The notes below the pieces were generated by a model, which searched no databases, was not told the DNA's origin, and saw only the letters and a list, made by a program, of their open reading frames with translations. Source: Cordilura impudica (taxonomy: Eukaryota > Arthropoda > Insecta > Diptera > Scathophagidae). Taken from it: a DNA stretch of 64,000 nucleotides. Made by a program: the position numbers and the translations under genes. This document shows positions 44,950 through 55,495 of the stretch, in pieces. The stretch is from contig OY821518.1 of NCBI GenBank assembly GCA_963682025.1, forward strand, positions 223,319,340-223,383,339, given 5' to 3'. How positions within the stretch are numbered: position 1 is the stretch's first letter; every line of letters starts with the position of its first letter.

Positions 44950-46113
44950 AATAAGAATTAAACAACATTTCACGTGTATATACCATACATACATAGATTT
45001 CTCGACGAAAGCATAAGCGCAACTGCAAAACACAACAATAAAAAATACTACAATTAAACTGATATCATGACAATAACAACAACAATCAAATTTGTGTACA
45101 ACAACAAAAAAATTTGTGTACAAAAACAACGAACATAAACACAATGAAACAAATAAAAATTATAGCAGACTAAACAACGACAAAAAACACACCGACGGTA
45201 CGACCATAATCATTATTATTATCAACAACATCACCGTCATCATTTTTATTTTGCTTCTCTACTAAATTAAAATCGAGGCACAGCGTGCTCCGTACATCAC
45301 ACACAGTCATTAGCATCAAAAAGAATAAGAAGAAGAACAACAACAGCAATATCGCATCAGGCACAGACACAAAAAGGACGACCTTCAAGTAATGTTGAAT
45401 TTGTGTACGCAAACGACCTTGCTAAGGAAACAACAACACACATACACGGGACGAGGGCGGAAGAAAAAGACGACAACAACAGCGATGACTCGAGAATTTT
45501 TGAATGCATGCAATAAGAATAAGAAAAAGAGAGCACAACACAATAGGGGAAGCAAATACAAAAATAAAAAAAGAAGACAAGCAAATACACACACACTCAC
45601 ACAACGACAAGAAAAGGCACAGAATAACGTAGAACAACATGCATAAATTGATATTCAGAAATAATGAAAATAAAAAAACACGAAAATCAAATAAGAATAA
45701 AAGAAACTAATAAAATATAAAGAAATTAACACATACTCTTTTTAACCAAGAAAAGAGAAAATATGGCAAAATGCGCATGTTTACTGAAAGAGACAGAAAT
45801 ATGATATATAGCAACTCTACAAACTCATATTCAATAAATAAATCATAATTTTCTCTTGCATTCACCACTCTCGTTGTGACAATGTATGCCTCTCTTTCTC
45901 TTCAAAATACTATATGCGTCACAGCGTTATTTTATGCTTAAGCAGCTACAGTAAAAAAGGTGTTAAAGCAAGTCAATTTTTTTGTGGTGTTTTAATACAA
46001 ATATAAAAAGAAGTAAAAAAGAAAACAAAATTCATAAATAAAAAAGAAAATAATAAAACAAGTGGTGAAACTAGTTTAAGAACATTAAGTTCTTGTCTTG
46101 TTTCTTGGAGTCA
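44950..46113 (+). promoter_or_regulatory. Candidate 5' UTR exon tract, AAC/CAA-rich
   Basis: A long purine- and CA-rich stretch with many CAACAA, AACAAC and AAGAAG words and few T runs on the plus strand, unlike the surrounding AT-rich DNA. Such composition is common in untranslated leaders of fly genes. It ends near CAGAATAAGCAG|GTAATG (46102-46119), a possible splice donor. No start codon with a good frame follows within the window, so this is only a candidate leader for a gene to the right. Confidence 0.3.
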
Positions 46114-46943
46114 GCAGAATAAGCAGGTAATGTAGTAAGTGATAAAAATTCCCTTAGGTTTTCTTTGTATTTGAAAAGTATTAGAAAAAGAGTAGAAATG
46201 GTAAAAAGTAATCCCTGAGCAGTGATGGTATATAAAAGAAGATTGTAGAATAATGTAGATGACATAAGTATGTAGGCAGTGTTGTATTGAAGTATTGTTT
46301 GTAAAAATATTGTATTGTGTAAATTTCGGAAATAGTGTTCTTATTTTCTGCCATTTGGTTGGACTAGAAATGGAATAACTGGTCAAATTTTCGGAATATT
46401 TTATTTGGCCTCAAAAGAATTTCCCATCACGACCAGTTACTAGAAGTGGTTTTTCTAGAACCACTTCTGAATTAAATTTTCTCAGTTAGGACTTAAAGTT
46501 TCTAGAATTACAGTGAGTGGTTGGCTACACACTGGAAACTTTTACAAAATTCTGAGTTTGGCAATTTTGTTTTTTAATAATTTCGGGTTAAGTCCTAAAA
46601 TTGTGTATTTTTAAAAAAATTGGTAATAAGATACAATTAAAAAATAGATAAACGAAAAAAAATTTTGTTTAGTATCGCCTAACCAATGGAAACTTTTAAA
46701 CTTCTGTACCAGAGTTGATTAAAACAATAAAAATAGAAGATGGTATGAAAGAAAATGTGTAAAGTCTTAACCGTTATTTAAATATTTATAGTGCTCGTTC
46801 AAGTGATTTTTTAACGAAATTGTATTTTTCAATGTTTTAATCTTATAATCAATTATAATAAAATAATGGCAATCCTATGAAGATTTTGAAAATTTGTGTA
46901 AAATATTCTATGAATGAACGAGTCAAAGACAGGATAATAAATA
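46114..46943. other. Intergenic stretch with hairpins
   Basis: Holds a perfect hairpin AGAAGTGGTT / AACCACTTCT (46442-46468) next to an inverted pair TAACTGGTC / GACCAGTTA (46376-46384, 46431-46439), perhaps a decayed MITE. Bases 46683-46725 resemble part of the 3 kb repeat (CAATGGAAACTTTTAAA). Confidence 0.45.
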
Positions 46944-47559
46944 CTAGCAGGTTCCAACCCCCGAAATTCGAGTGCAAATTCTAGGAAATTTTATTTTTTC
47001 ATTAAATAAAGACCCTAAATGTATGCTAATCAAATATATCCAACTCACAAATCAACACAAAAAACAAACCCATTTTTATTACAAACACATTAACAAATTT
47101 AATAAACACACACATGGAGTTTCATTCGATAACCTTATTAATATAAGGGTTTTAATGTTTTTGCACAAAATTATTTACACTGAGAAACCCCTATATCATT
47201 ATGATCAAATACAGTTTGCTAAATCCAGAAAGGGCAAAATACTTATTATCTCTATGCGTCGGTGTCAGAATGGCAATTTTTCATAAACGCCACACGTCTT
47301 TGGAATGCAATTCCACACAACCAACAATTAGTTAGCAACGCGATACATTTTAAGAAATTTTTGTTTGGTTACTTTGTTTAAATATATTTAATTTTCATTT
47401 CTTTAAATTCATGAATTTTAATAATTTCTTGTAATTATTTTGCTTTATTTTAAATAAGTTATAAATTTTTTTTTTATTGTATTTTAATTTTGTGGCGAAT
47501 TTTTGAACGATGTACTTTAATTATAAGACATGTCTTGTTGTACAGGAAATTAATAAAGA

Positions 47560-47593
<34 letters not shown>

Positions 47594-47797
47594 GCATTGA
47601 ATAATTTTATGTATGTGTTAGTAGTAACTTTAAATGCAATTTACTCAAAATAAGGGAAAAAATTTAAAAATCTGTAAATCTGCAAAACGGCTAAAAAGAA
47701 ATACCTTTCAAATAATATACGTTTGGTTAAAATCGGGATAAAACAGTAGAACAAAACATCAGTCGCAAGAAATCACCTAGCCTATTAATATTATAGA
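46944..47797 (-). mobile_element. Mini-Helitron, copy 4, split by a LINE
   Basis: CTAG end at 46947-46944 and start TCTATAATATTAATAGG at 47797. The two halves match copies 1-3; the middle is interrupted at 47114-47592. Without the insert the element is about 375 bp. Confidence 0.7.
47114..47592 (+). mobile_element. 5'-truncated LINE tail with (TAA)n
   Basis: Inserted in the mini-Helitron between ACACAT and AGCAT, as shown by uninterrupted copy 3 (CACACATAGCAT). It reads RVLMFLHKIIYTEKPLYHYD, KGKILIISMRRCQNGNF and, after a shift, LWNAIPHN with an end typical of LINE ORF2 C-termini, then an untranslated part and (AATAAT)n at 47563-47592. Confidence 0.7.
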
Positions 47798-47799
47798 CA

Positions 47800-48425
47800 A
47801 TAGCAAAGAGAGTTAAAAAAAATGTCGAAAGTAAGTAACCTAAAGAAGTCATTAACAATCTGGAACTAAAAATGTGCACTTGAGGGTGATCTTGGTTGTT
47901 ATCTTCCGGTGAAGAAACCACTGATATCAGAGAAAAATCATCTGGCTAAAAAATTGTAGATCGAAAATACCGACACGAAATTATACAAACAAGACAGATC
48001 TCATAGAGGCAGTTAATTCAGAGTGACAAAAACTCCAATGCATACTCGTATCATCAACAATTTAATTGCCTCCTACCTCGTCGTTGTGAACCAATACTAA
48101 AAAATAATGGGTGCACACCAAAATATGGGTGCACACCAAAATATATAGAGGGAAAGATTTCTATTAATGTATTGTAAAGGTTTTCAATGTTTGGTCAACA
48201 GCATCAAAAGGAATACTTTTATGTTTTGTTTTATTTAAAGTTAAGCAATTTTATGTTAATATTTTTTTCTTTTTTAAAAAACTAAAACATATAAAATTTT
48301 AAGTTAATAAAAGAACTTCGATTTTATGATCCGATTGTTTGTTATTGACCATTCTAGTCGTAAAACTATTTTATGTGAAACGTTTCCATTGTATTGTCAC
48401 CCAGTGCATATGGCAAATGTGATGT
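47800..48425. other. Intergenic stretch
   Basis: No gene seen. GGGTGCACACCAAAATAT is repeated twice in tandem at 48109-48143. Confidence 0.4.
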
Positions 48426-48429
48426 ACCC

Positions 48430-49075
48430 GCTCAGTTGAGTTGTAAACCACTTCTTTACCACTGAAGTTGATGGTGTAGAGTTTCCATAGTATTTCTTCG
48501 CAAAAAATATTTTATGACTACTCGACCCATTTGTGCAAAAATTCTCTAGGGTGTCTGCTTTTAATGAATGTCAAACACTAACTAAATGATGCAGCATGCT
48601 CCCAAATCTCATATCCGTAGGTTAAAGTTGGTATCAAATAAGTTTTAGCAAGACCAAAGAGTTCTGAGCATCGCGTATGTTTTGCCACAGACAGCTATTA
48701 CGTGATCTGACCAGGTGAGAGTGTTATTATATATGATACCAAGATTTTTTGCTTTATTAACGATTTCAATTTGTTGGTTGTTAATACAAACACTATGATT
48801 TTTCAAAAATGTTCTTTGTCCTTTTATGTATAACGATACATTTAGATTTTTTAGGATTTAAACTTATACCATTCACATCTGCCCAAAGAGAAACACGCTT
48901 CAGGTCATCATTTAGTTATTCAGTACATTGTTTAATGTTTCCTTGTTTATTAATTATGTACAACTGGACGTCAACTGTTCAGGAAGATCATTTGCATAGA
49001 TGGAAAAGAGAAGAGGCCCGCGTATGGAGCCGTGTGGAATACCCCTGATAGCGGGAAGAAATGTTGCACTCGATC
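48430..49075 (-). pseudogene. LINE reverse transcriptase fragment, minus strand
   Basis: Reads GIPHGSIRGPLLFSIYANDL then PEQL, and further on KNLGIIYNNTLTWSDHVIAV, YAMLRTL and LIPTLTYGYEIWEHA, with stops and frame changes. It overlaps the same region as, and is clearly related to, the LINE at 36060-38450 (LGIVFNNNLTWSSHV). The catalytic YADD box is lost. Confidence 0.75.
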
Positions 49076-49337
49076 CTTTAAATATGAATTAATTTATTTG
49101 GTAGATGTTGAGAAAAAATTTATATTTTTTCTAATTTCTTAAGGGGTGAGGGGTAAGGTTTTAAAACCTTTTTTTGCATTTCTCTTTCTCAATGTACAAC
49201 ATGGTGAGAGTGTTGTGTTAAAATTTTAAGTAAATCGGAGAAAAATTTAAGAAGATACAGCATTTCCAGCGACCGGCCTCAAACGGTATATCGTATATGT
49301 TAAACACTTTAAATCGATTTTGTCGCAAACAACATTT

Positions 49338-49745
49338 TTAAAGTCCGTGAACATCATAACTCGAAATCTACTTGCCAGATCATTTTGAAATTTTATACAC
49401 TATTTCTATATATAAAATACCAGGTAATCAGGAAGAGTTTTTTTTTACCATTTTTTCCCCATTTTTTAACACCAAATTCACCGAAATTTTATCGCAAAAA
49501 TGGTGTTTTTCACTTTTTAAAAAACTTTAAAGAGATTTTCTCGCACATAAATGTTCGAAGTCCATGAACATCATAACTCAAAATCTACTTGACCGATTCT
49601 TTTTAAATTTTACACACTATATCTTCACATAAATCATCAGGTAACCACGAAGAGTTTTTTATATTTTCCATTCTCTTCCCCATTTTTTAACAACAAATTT
49701 CCGAAATTTTATAGCAAAAATCGTGTTTTTCACTTCAGAATGCTG
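49338..49745. repeat. ~219 bp tandem repeat, two units
   Basis: AAGTCCGTGAACATCATAAC TCGAAATCTACTTG at 49339 recurs as AAGTCCATGAACATCATAAC TCAAAATCTACTTG at 49558, with matching downstream sequence (CCCCATTTTTTAACA; GCAAAAATGGTGTTTTTCAC). Confidence 0.65.
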
Positions 49746-49854
49746 CCAAAAAAAAAAATCATGTGAGTCCGATCACAAGGGAGATGTGTAAACATCTAAT
49801 AATTAAAGAAACCATCAACATCATATTTTCCAGTGCATAAAAAATAAGTCGGTT

Positions 49855-50210
49855 ATGCTGTTTTCTGAAATTCAATTGATGTTTTCTGAAATGCAATTGA
49901 TGTTTTCTAAAATTCAATTGATGTTTTCTGAAATACAATTAATGTTCTCAGCAATCCAAATAATGCTTTTTGAAATTCAATTGATGTTTTCTGAAATTCT
50001 AATTATGGTTTCTGAAATACAATTGATGTTTTCTGAAATTGTATTGATGCTTTCTGAAATTCAAATGATGTTTTCTGAAATTATATTGATGTTTTCTGAA
50101 ACTTGAATGATGTTTTCAAAAGATATTTTCTGAAATTATATAGATGATTACTGAAATAGAATTGATGTTTTCTGAAATACAATTGATGTTTTCTGAAAGA
50201 CAATTGAAAA
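49855..50210 (+). repeat. 21-bp minisatellite, about 16 units
   Basis: Tandem units of TTTTCTGAAATTCAATTGATG with point changes. Because 21 is a multiple of three, it gives an 83-codon open frame with a heptad MFSEIQL. Similar single words (TTTTCTGAAATTCAATTAAT) occur in the 3 kb repeats (17122, 56851), a possible source. Not considered a gene. Confidence 0.85.
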
Positions 50211-52500
50211 ATGTTTAGTTGTTTTGTAAGGTTTTGAGTTATTTTCTTAATGAGACTTTTTTATGCGGTCCCAATCCACCGCATTAAACAAATAATTTTT
50301 AGTTGCGTCGCGAAAACTATTTTTCATAACTACTCGTGAAGTTTTTTTAAGAATTTTTTGTATAATTTTTTTTAATGCGGTCCCTAACCCTCGCACAAAA
50401 ACAGGTTTGAGTGTATTTTTTTATGATACGATTTTCCTACGCTTTTCCTTACTTGGAAGACGGTATTATAATTTGCATTTTATATTAAGATGTCGTCATG
50501 TGAGCTTCAAACAGAGCGGGTTCTAATATATGTTAAATTGATTTATGATGTACAATGGAACTTAAAGCTATTATTAACTAATTAAATTTAATTAAAATTT
50601 CAACTAACAAAATTTATTTATATTATATCCTAGTTATTGGAAAATATTCCAAATTTATATCAATTTAATGCTTAGTAATAATCAATTTAATGCTTAATAG
50701 TAATAATTACTAAAAATGTTTATTAATGAAAGTTGTTAACATATAATTGTTTATATGGTCTGAGGCGTTGCCAACTAACTATATTGGAAAAAGTACGAAC
50801 AAAGACAACCATGTCAGTTAACACTGCTTTTGCATTATCTTTACTTGCATTCTATTATTACATCGTCATTCGTACGTAATAAAAACAGAAAAAAAGATTT
50901 CTTTAGAACTCAAATAAAACTTAAGAAAATACAGAAATATTTTGGTGGAATTCTACAAATCGTTGTGGTTTGTGAATAAAAACTTAATTATAGTTTATTG
51001 AGGAATAAAATATAAAAATACACATCAAAAATTCCACAAAATGCAGTCGGCTAGTAAAATAAATAATGTGTACACTATTTGACAAATAGTTGGTCAGGTA
51101 GTGTTCAAGAAAATGTTTAAAAAGAAAAAATGGTATCAAATATTTGGTCTATGGAGCTAATTTGAAAATTAAAAAAAGTGTTAAAAACACGAGTTACTTA
51201 GGTTTGTCTCTCCTACCACAATTCCAATTTCGAATGCATTGGGTAATTGCCCATGAACAGTTTCTCTTGAAAATATTTTTTCACCAATACAATCATAAGT
51301 CACACAGCGTTATCTCCTTCAGCTCACACCGATATAAGTTACGCTGTTTTTGTGATTGTATTGTGAAATAGAAATTTACCCCCCTGCGCGTATAGATGTT
51401 TACACATCAAAAAAAAAATTAAAGAAAACTATTCGTCACTACCTAAGGAAACATGTCGCCTTTAAAACGCTTTTAGATTTTTTTTATTTCGCACGATCCG
51501 GTAACGAGTTATGATGTTCACCGCAATGCAAAAACGCCTCCGGAGATTCGCTGTCACGGACTTATTTATTAAAATTTTTAATTAAACATTTTTTCAAAGA
51601 TTCTTCAAATGTTACGCTAACTTGTAAAACCTTAAAAAAAATAAAAAATTAAAAAAAAAATAAAAAATAAAAGATCAGTTTCAACTGTGGACCAGACTAA
51701 TATATACGTATGATTGGTAACATGTCACCAAGGTGTTGTCTACGAATATATGTGTGACATTAAATTTGATTCAGTAAAGCGAGTTAATTGTTCAACTTAA
51801 CTTGACCAATCGCTACTCAAATATTTCATTAAACAAGTTAGATTCAAATACTATTGTAGCACAGACAAACCTATAAACTGAAATATTTGAATTAACCAAC
51901 CTGTCATGTTTGAATGTTATAATTTACAAAAATATTTAATCTTTTGCACTTAAGATTTAAACAAACATAAATAACAACATTTTATTACAGTTTTGTTATT
52001 TTATTTCTTGAGTCTGACAAATAATTTTCTTATGTAAAATTCGTGCTGTAATCGTGTCTTGTATTACTTATATTATTTATTTATTTATATTTTTTTTTCC
52101 AATACTTTGTTACAAAGTTCATTTTATTGACTCAATATGCAAAGTATGTATACAAACAACTGCGGCAGGAAATGTAAGTTCATGACAGACATGCAGGCAA
52201 ACATTAGTTTAACATACTTGTCAAGTAACACAAATAGTTATTGCATGGTAGAAACACATTGAATATCTATCTAGCTTAAGAAACAAATTGGAGAAAAAAA
52301 AATAAGTTATACAAAACAAGTATTTGTTTAATTGTAGTACTTAAAGTTAAGAATAGTTTGACATGGACAGACTCAGTTTTATAACAATTTAGATTATTTT
52401 TGCAGTAATTTAAATGTAATAAATAAAATCTAACTAACAAAGACACACCTTATGGTAAGAGTAAGTTCAAGTAATGGAGGATTATTTTATTCGTTGAATT
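50211..52500. other. Long AT-rich stretch, no gene seen
   Basis: Contains TGCGGTCCC-type words twice (50274, 50377) and a 75-codon frame (51144-51371) without recognisable features. The last ~25 bases are a T run at the LINE start. Confidence 0.4.
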
Positions 52501-52521
52501 AATTTTTTTTTTTTTTTTTTT

Positions 52522-53990
52522 TTGAAAAATAAACAAACAAAAATATGTTGTGTGTGGCACGATGCATTGACATCAAAGCTTATTACATTTGGGGTCGGTA
52601 ATGACTTCTCTCGATTTATATTGAGCTTTCTCAGGGACCGAACAATACGTGTTGTTACTGATGGGGTCTCATCTAATGAGTTTCATCTTCATTCCGGGAT
52701 ACCCCAAGGTTACGTTCTTTCTCCTTCCCTTTTCCTTATCTTTCTGAACGACCTTCTTGGTCAAACTTTTTATTCTATATACTCTTTCGCAGATGACAGC
52801 ATCCTTTAACTGTAGGCCAAGCCTTTTGGAGGTTGGAGGCAAAAGGCAGACAATGAATCACACTCAATCAAAGTTAAGTGGTTGCTCTGGATATTTCCAA
52901 GGCATTCGATCGTGTGTGGCACGATGCATTAACATCAAAGCTTATTACATTTGGGGTCGGTAATGACTTCTCTCCATTTATATTGAGCTTTCTCAGAGAC
53001 CAAACAATACGTGTTGTTACTGATGGGGTCTCATCTAATGAGTTTCAGCTTCATTCCGGGATACCCCAAGGTTACGTTCTTTCTCCATCCCTTTTCCTTA
53101 TCTTTCTGAACGACCTTCTTGGTCAAACTTTTAATTCTATATACTCTTTCGCAGATGACAGCAGCATTTGTCATTCATTCTCCTTTACCTGTAGGCCAAG
53201 CCTTTTGGAGGTTGGAGGCAAAAGGCAGACAATGAATGACACACTCAGTCAAGACCTGGTAACAATCTCCGAGTGGGATAAAGCGAATTGAGTTGATTTT
53301 AGTGCAATGTCATCTGTATATATGGGTGGTATAGGTATTGAGGAATCGGACACTCTTGATGTTCTAGGCATGAGAATTCAATGTGATGTTCGTTGGAACG
53401 ATCATGTGTTCAAGTGTTGAAAGAAGCATTCAAGTGTCTTGGTTTTCTAAAACCGTCTAAATATTACTTCACTCCTTCTGATCTCCTTAAAATGTATACC
53501 ACTTACATCCAATCGAAAATGGAATACAACTCCCATATATGGGCAGGAGCTTTAAAGTCTATTTTGGAGCTACTGGACCGTGTGCAAAGGAGGGTGTTGG
53601 CGCTTATCAATGACAGTAGGGTATCCAACTCTATTGATTCATTGGAACATCGTCGGAATGTGGGCTGTGTAGCACTGTTCTATAGATATTACCATGGGAA
53701 ATGTTCTTCTGAGATTAGCGAACTTATTCCAAGTGCCCGAGTTTCGGTTCGCTTTACCCGCTTCTCTAGTAGTTCACGTACATTTATAGTCTTTTGTTCA
53801 GTTGACCGCACAACGCATTACAGAGAGAATTCGTTTATCAGTCAAACTAGCCGTATGTGGAATAAACTCCCCGCAGAGGTTTTTCCTGACAGTTATAATC
53901 TAATAAAATTTAAGTCAAATATCCACAAACACTACTCCCTCTCTCCTCCTTCCCATAACCTCTTTTCCTGAAATCAACTTAATGCACTGC
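52522..53990 (+). pseudogene. LINE reverse transcriptase with internal tandem duplication
   Basis: Reads ALDISKAFDRVWHDALTSKL (catalytic Asp in ALDIS), SGIPQGYVLSPSLFLIFLND and IYSFADDSSI (FADD catalytic box), then LKEAFKCLGFLKPSKYYFTP, YIQSKMEYNSHIWAGA, RVQRRVLALINDSR and FISQTSRMWNKLPAEVFPDS (C-terminus). Bases 52551-52875 repeat 52913-53255 at an offset of 362, so the RT palm with FADD is present twice. Frameshifts separate the pieces; the endonuclease is absent. Confidence 0.85.
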
Positions 53991-54059
53991 ATTTGTAGGG
54001 GGCATCCCCTGAGTGTTGGTTAATTTAAAAAAAAATAGACTAAAATTTTGCGTCATTTA

Positions 54060-54793
54060 GTTTGTATTTGACTGCCATAGAAAGCAGACAACCTCGAGAA
54101 TTTTTATACAAATGGAAAAAAGTAAATTTCGAGTGCTCATAAAACTTTATTTTTACAAGTGCTAAGTACTATGGGGACTCTGTGCCATTAAGTTCAATGG
54201 TTAAAAAGTAGTTTACTGAATTCCAATGTGGCCGATAGCAGCACAAGTTACGCCGAACATCAGATCACCGCCAAAAGGTCATCACGCCAAATCACATCGA
54301 AAAGATCCATGCTGATGCATGGCTGAGGCTGTAGACATCTCAACTCACTGGACAATTCATGTTTTACATGTATATTTGGGTGCCATAATTGCTCACACTA
54401 AACCATAAGCTCAAACGTGTGACCACTTCAGAGAAGTTTTTGACGCTGTTAAATGGCAGGCGAAGGAGTTTCTGTGCCGTTAAATGCGTAAAAGAAACAT
54501 ATATCCCTCGCAATACACAAGAGACCAAGGAACAGTCAAATCAGTGGACTTCTCTTGGTAAATGCGCACAAAGAAGTCCAAGTTATGGCGACAGTTTTTG
54601 CGATGCATGCGGGTCCATTCACATCGATTACCTTGAAAAGGGTAAAACTATCACCGAAAAATCTATTATTTTTGGAAGAAAAAATTACTCTTCCACCATG
54701 ATAACGCACCGGCACACAGTCGACCGATCTTCCTCAAATTTTTACAGTCTCACTGCGTATCTGGAAGGATCTATAACCTATAAACATTTTTGA
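54060..54793 (+). pseudogene. mariner transposase relic
   Basis: A 5' part shared with the relic at 42095 (AACCTCGAGAATTTTTATAC), then VITPNHIEKI- and AEAV-like pieces in broken frames, and an open 134-codon part (54389-54793) reading ETYIPRNTQETKEQSNQW, ACGSIHIDYLEKGKTIT. The IDYLEKGKTI motif and Q..QW are typical of the mariner DD34D catalytic domain, but the first Asp region reads VKET instead of VDET. Confidence 0.75.
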
Positions 54794-55495
54794 TATATTT
54801 TTAGTAGTCGCGGCATCTCACATACGAAGTGAATTTTTAATATGTTATATATTGAGTACTATGACAGGAGGAGCTTTGATATTTTGTGCAGTCTCCTATT
54901 ATTGTTAGTAGCCATGCCGATGGGCGGGATCTGATAAGTGAGCATGGCATCAGTCCATACAAATTCATTATTCAATATCATATATCTCGTCTACTATGAT
55001 AGAGACAGCTTTGCAATTTTATCTGACGTCATCTATTACTAATGTGAGTAGTCGCATAAAAATGGATGGGATGGGAACAATGAGTGTGGCACTCCCATTG
55101 AAAGTAAATATTAGATGTCATATATCTGGAGCACTGTAATAGTGAGAGCCTTGAGACTTTGCGTGGGTCCATAAGTTATTCATGTGATTACTCGAACAAA
55201 AAATGAGCGTGGGTGTGGCATCGCACATACAAAGTAAATGCGCATATAAGATCATATAACTGGATTATTACAAAAGGGAAAGCCTTGACACGTTGCAGGA
55301 GTCCATCAGATATTAATCAAAAAAAAAAAAACAAACATCTTCAAAATCAAAAACGGCAAAACCAAAAATCGACAAAGTCAAAAATCGCTAAAATAAAAAA
55401 TTGCGAAATATTCTAAATTCAAGAGCAATTGTTAAGTTTTGCCGGATTTAATTTGGAAAATCCATGCTTTTCTCATGCACCGAATGAAAAAACAA
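54794..55495. repeat. Weak ~120-bp periodic tract
   Basis: Between 54840 and 55320 phrases such as ATATCTCGTCTACTATGATA, GAGAGCCTTGAGACTTTG and GTGTGGCATCGCACATACAA recur in altered form about every 120 bases, suggesting an old tandem repeat. No gene; an AAATCAAAAA-rich run follows (55319-55415). Confidence 0.4.

Noticed and set aside
45357..45646. ORFs of 71-84 codons on both strands in the AAC-rich tract
   Set aside because: Low-complexity frames (Cys/Phe/Leu-rich on one strand, Lys/Asn/Gln on the other); the tract looks untranslated.
49855..50106. CRISPR-like array or repeat protein gene
   Set aside because: Units are contiguous with no spacers, and the organism is a fly; this is a 21-bp minisatellite.
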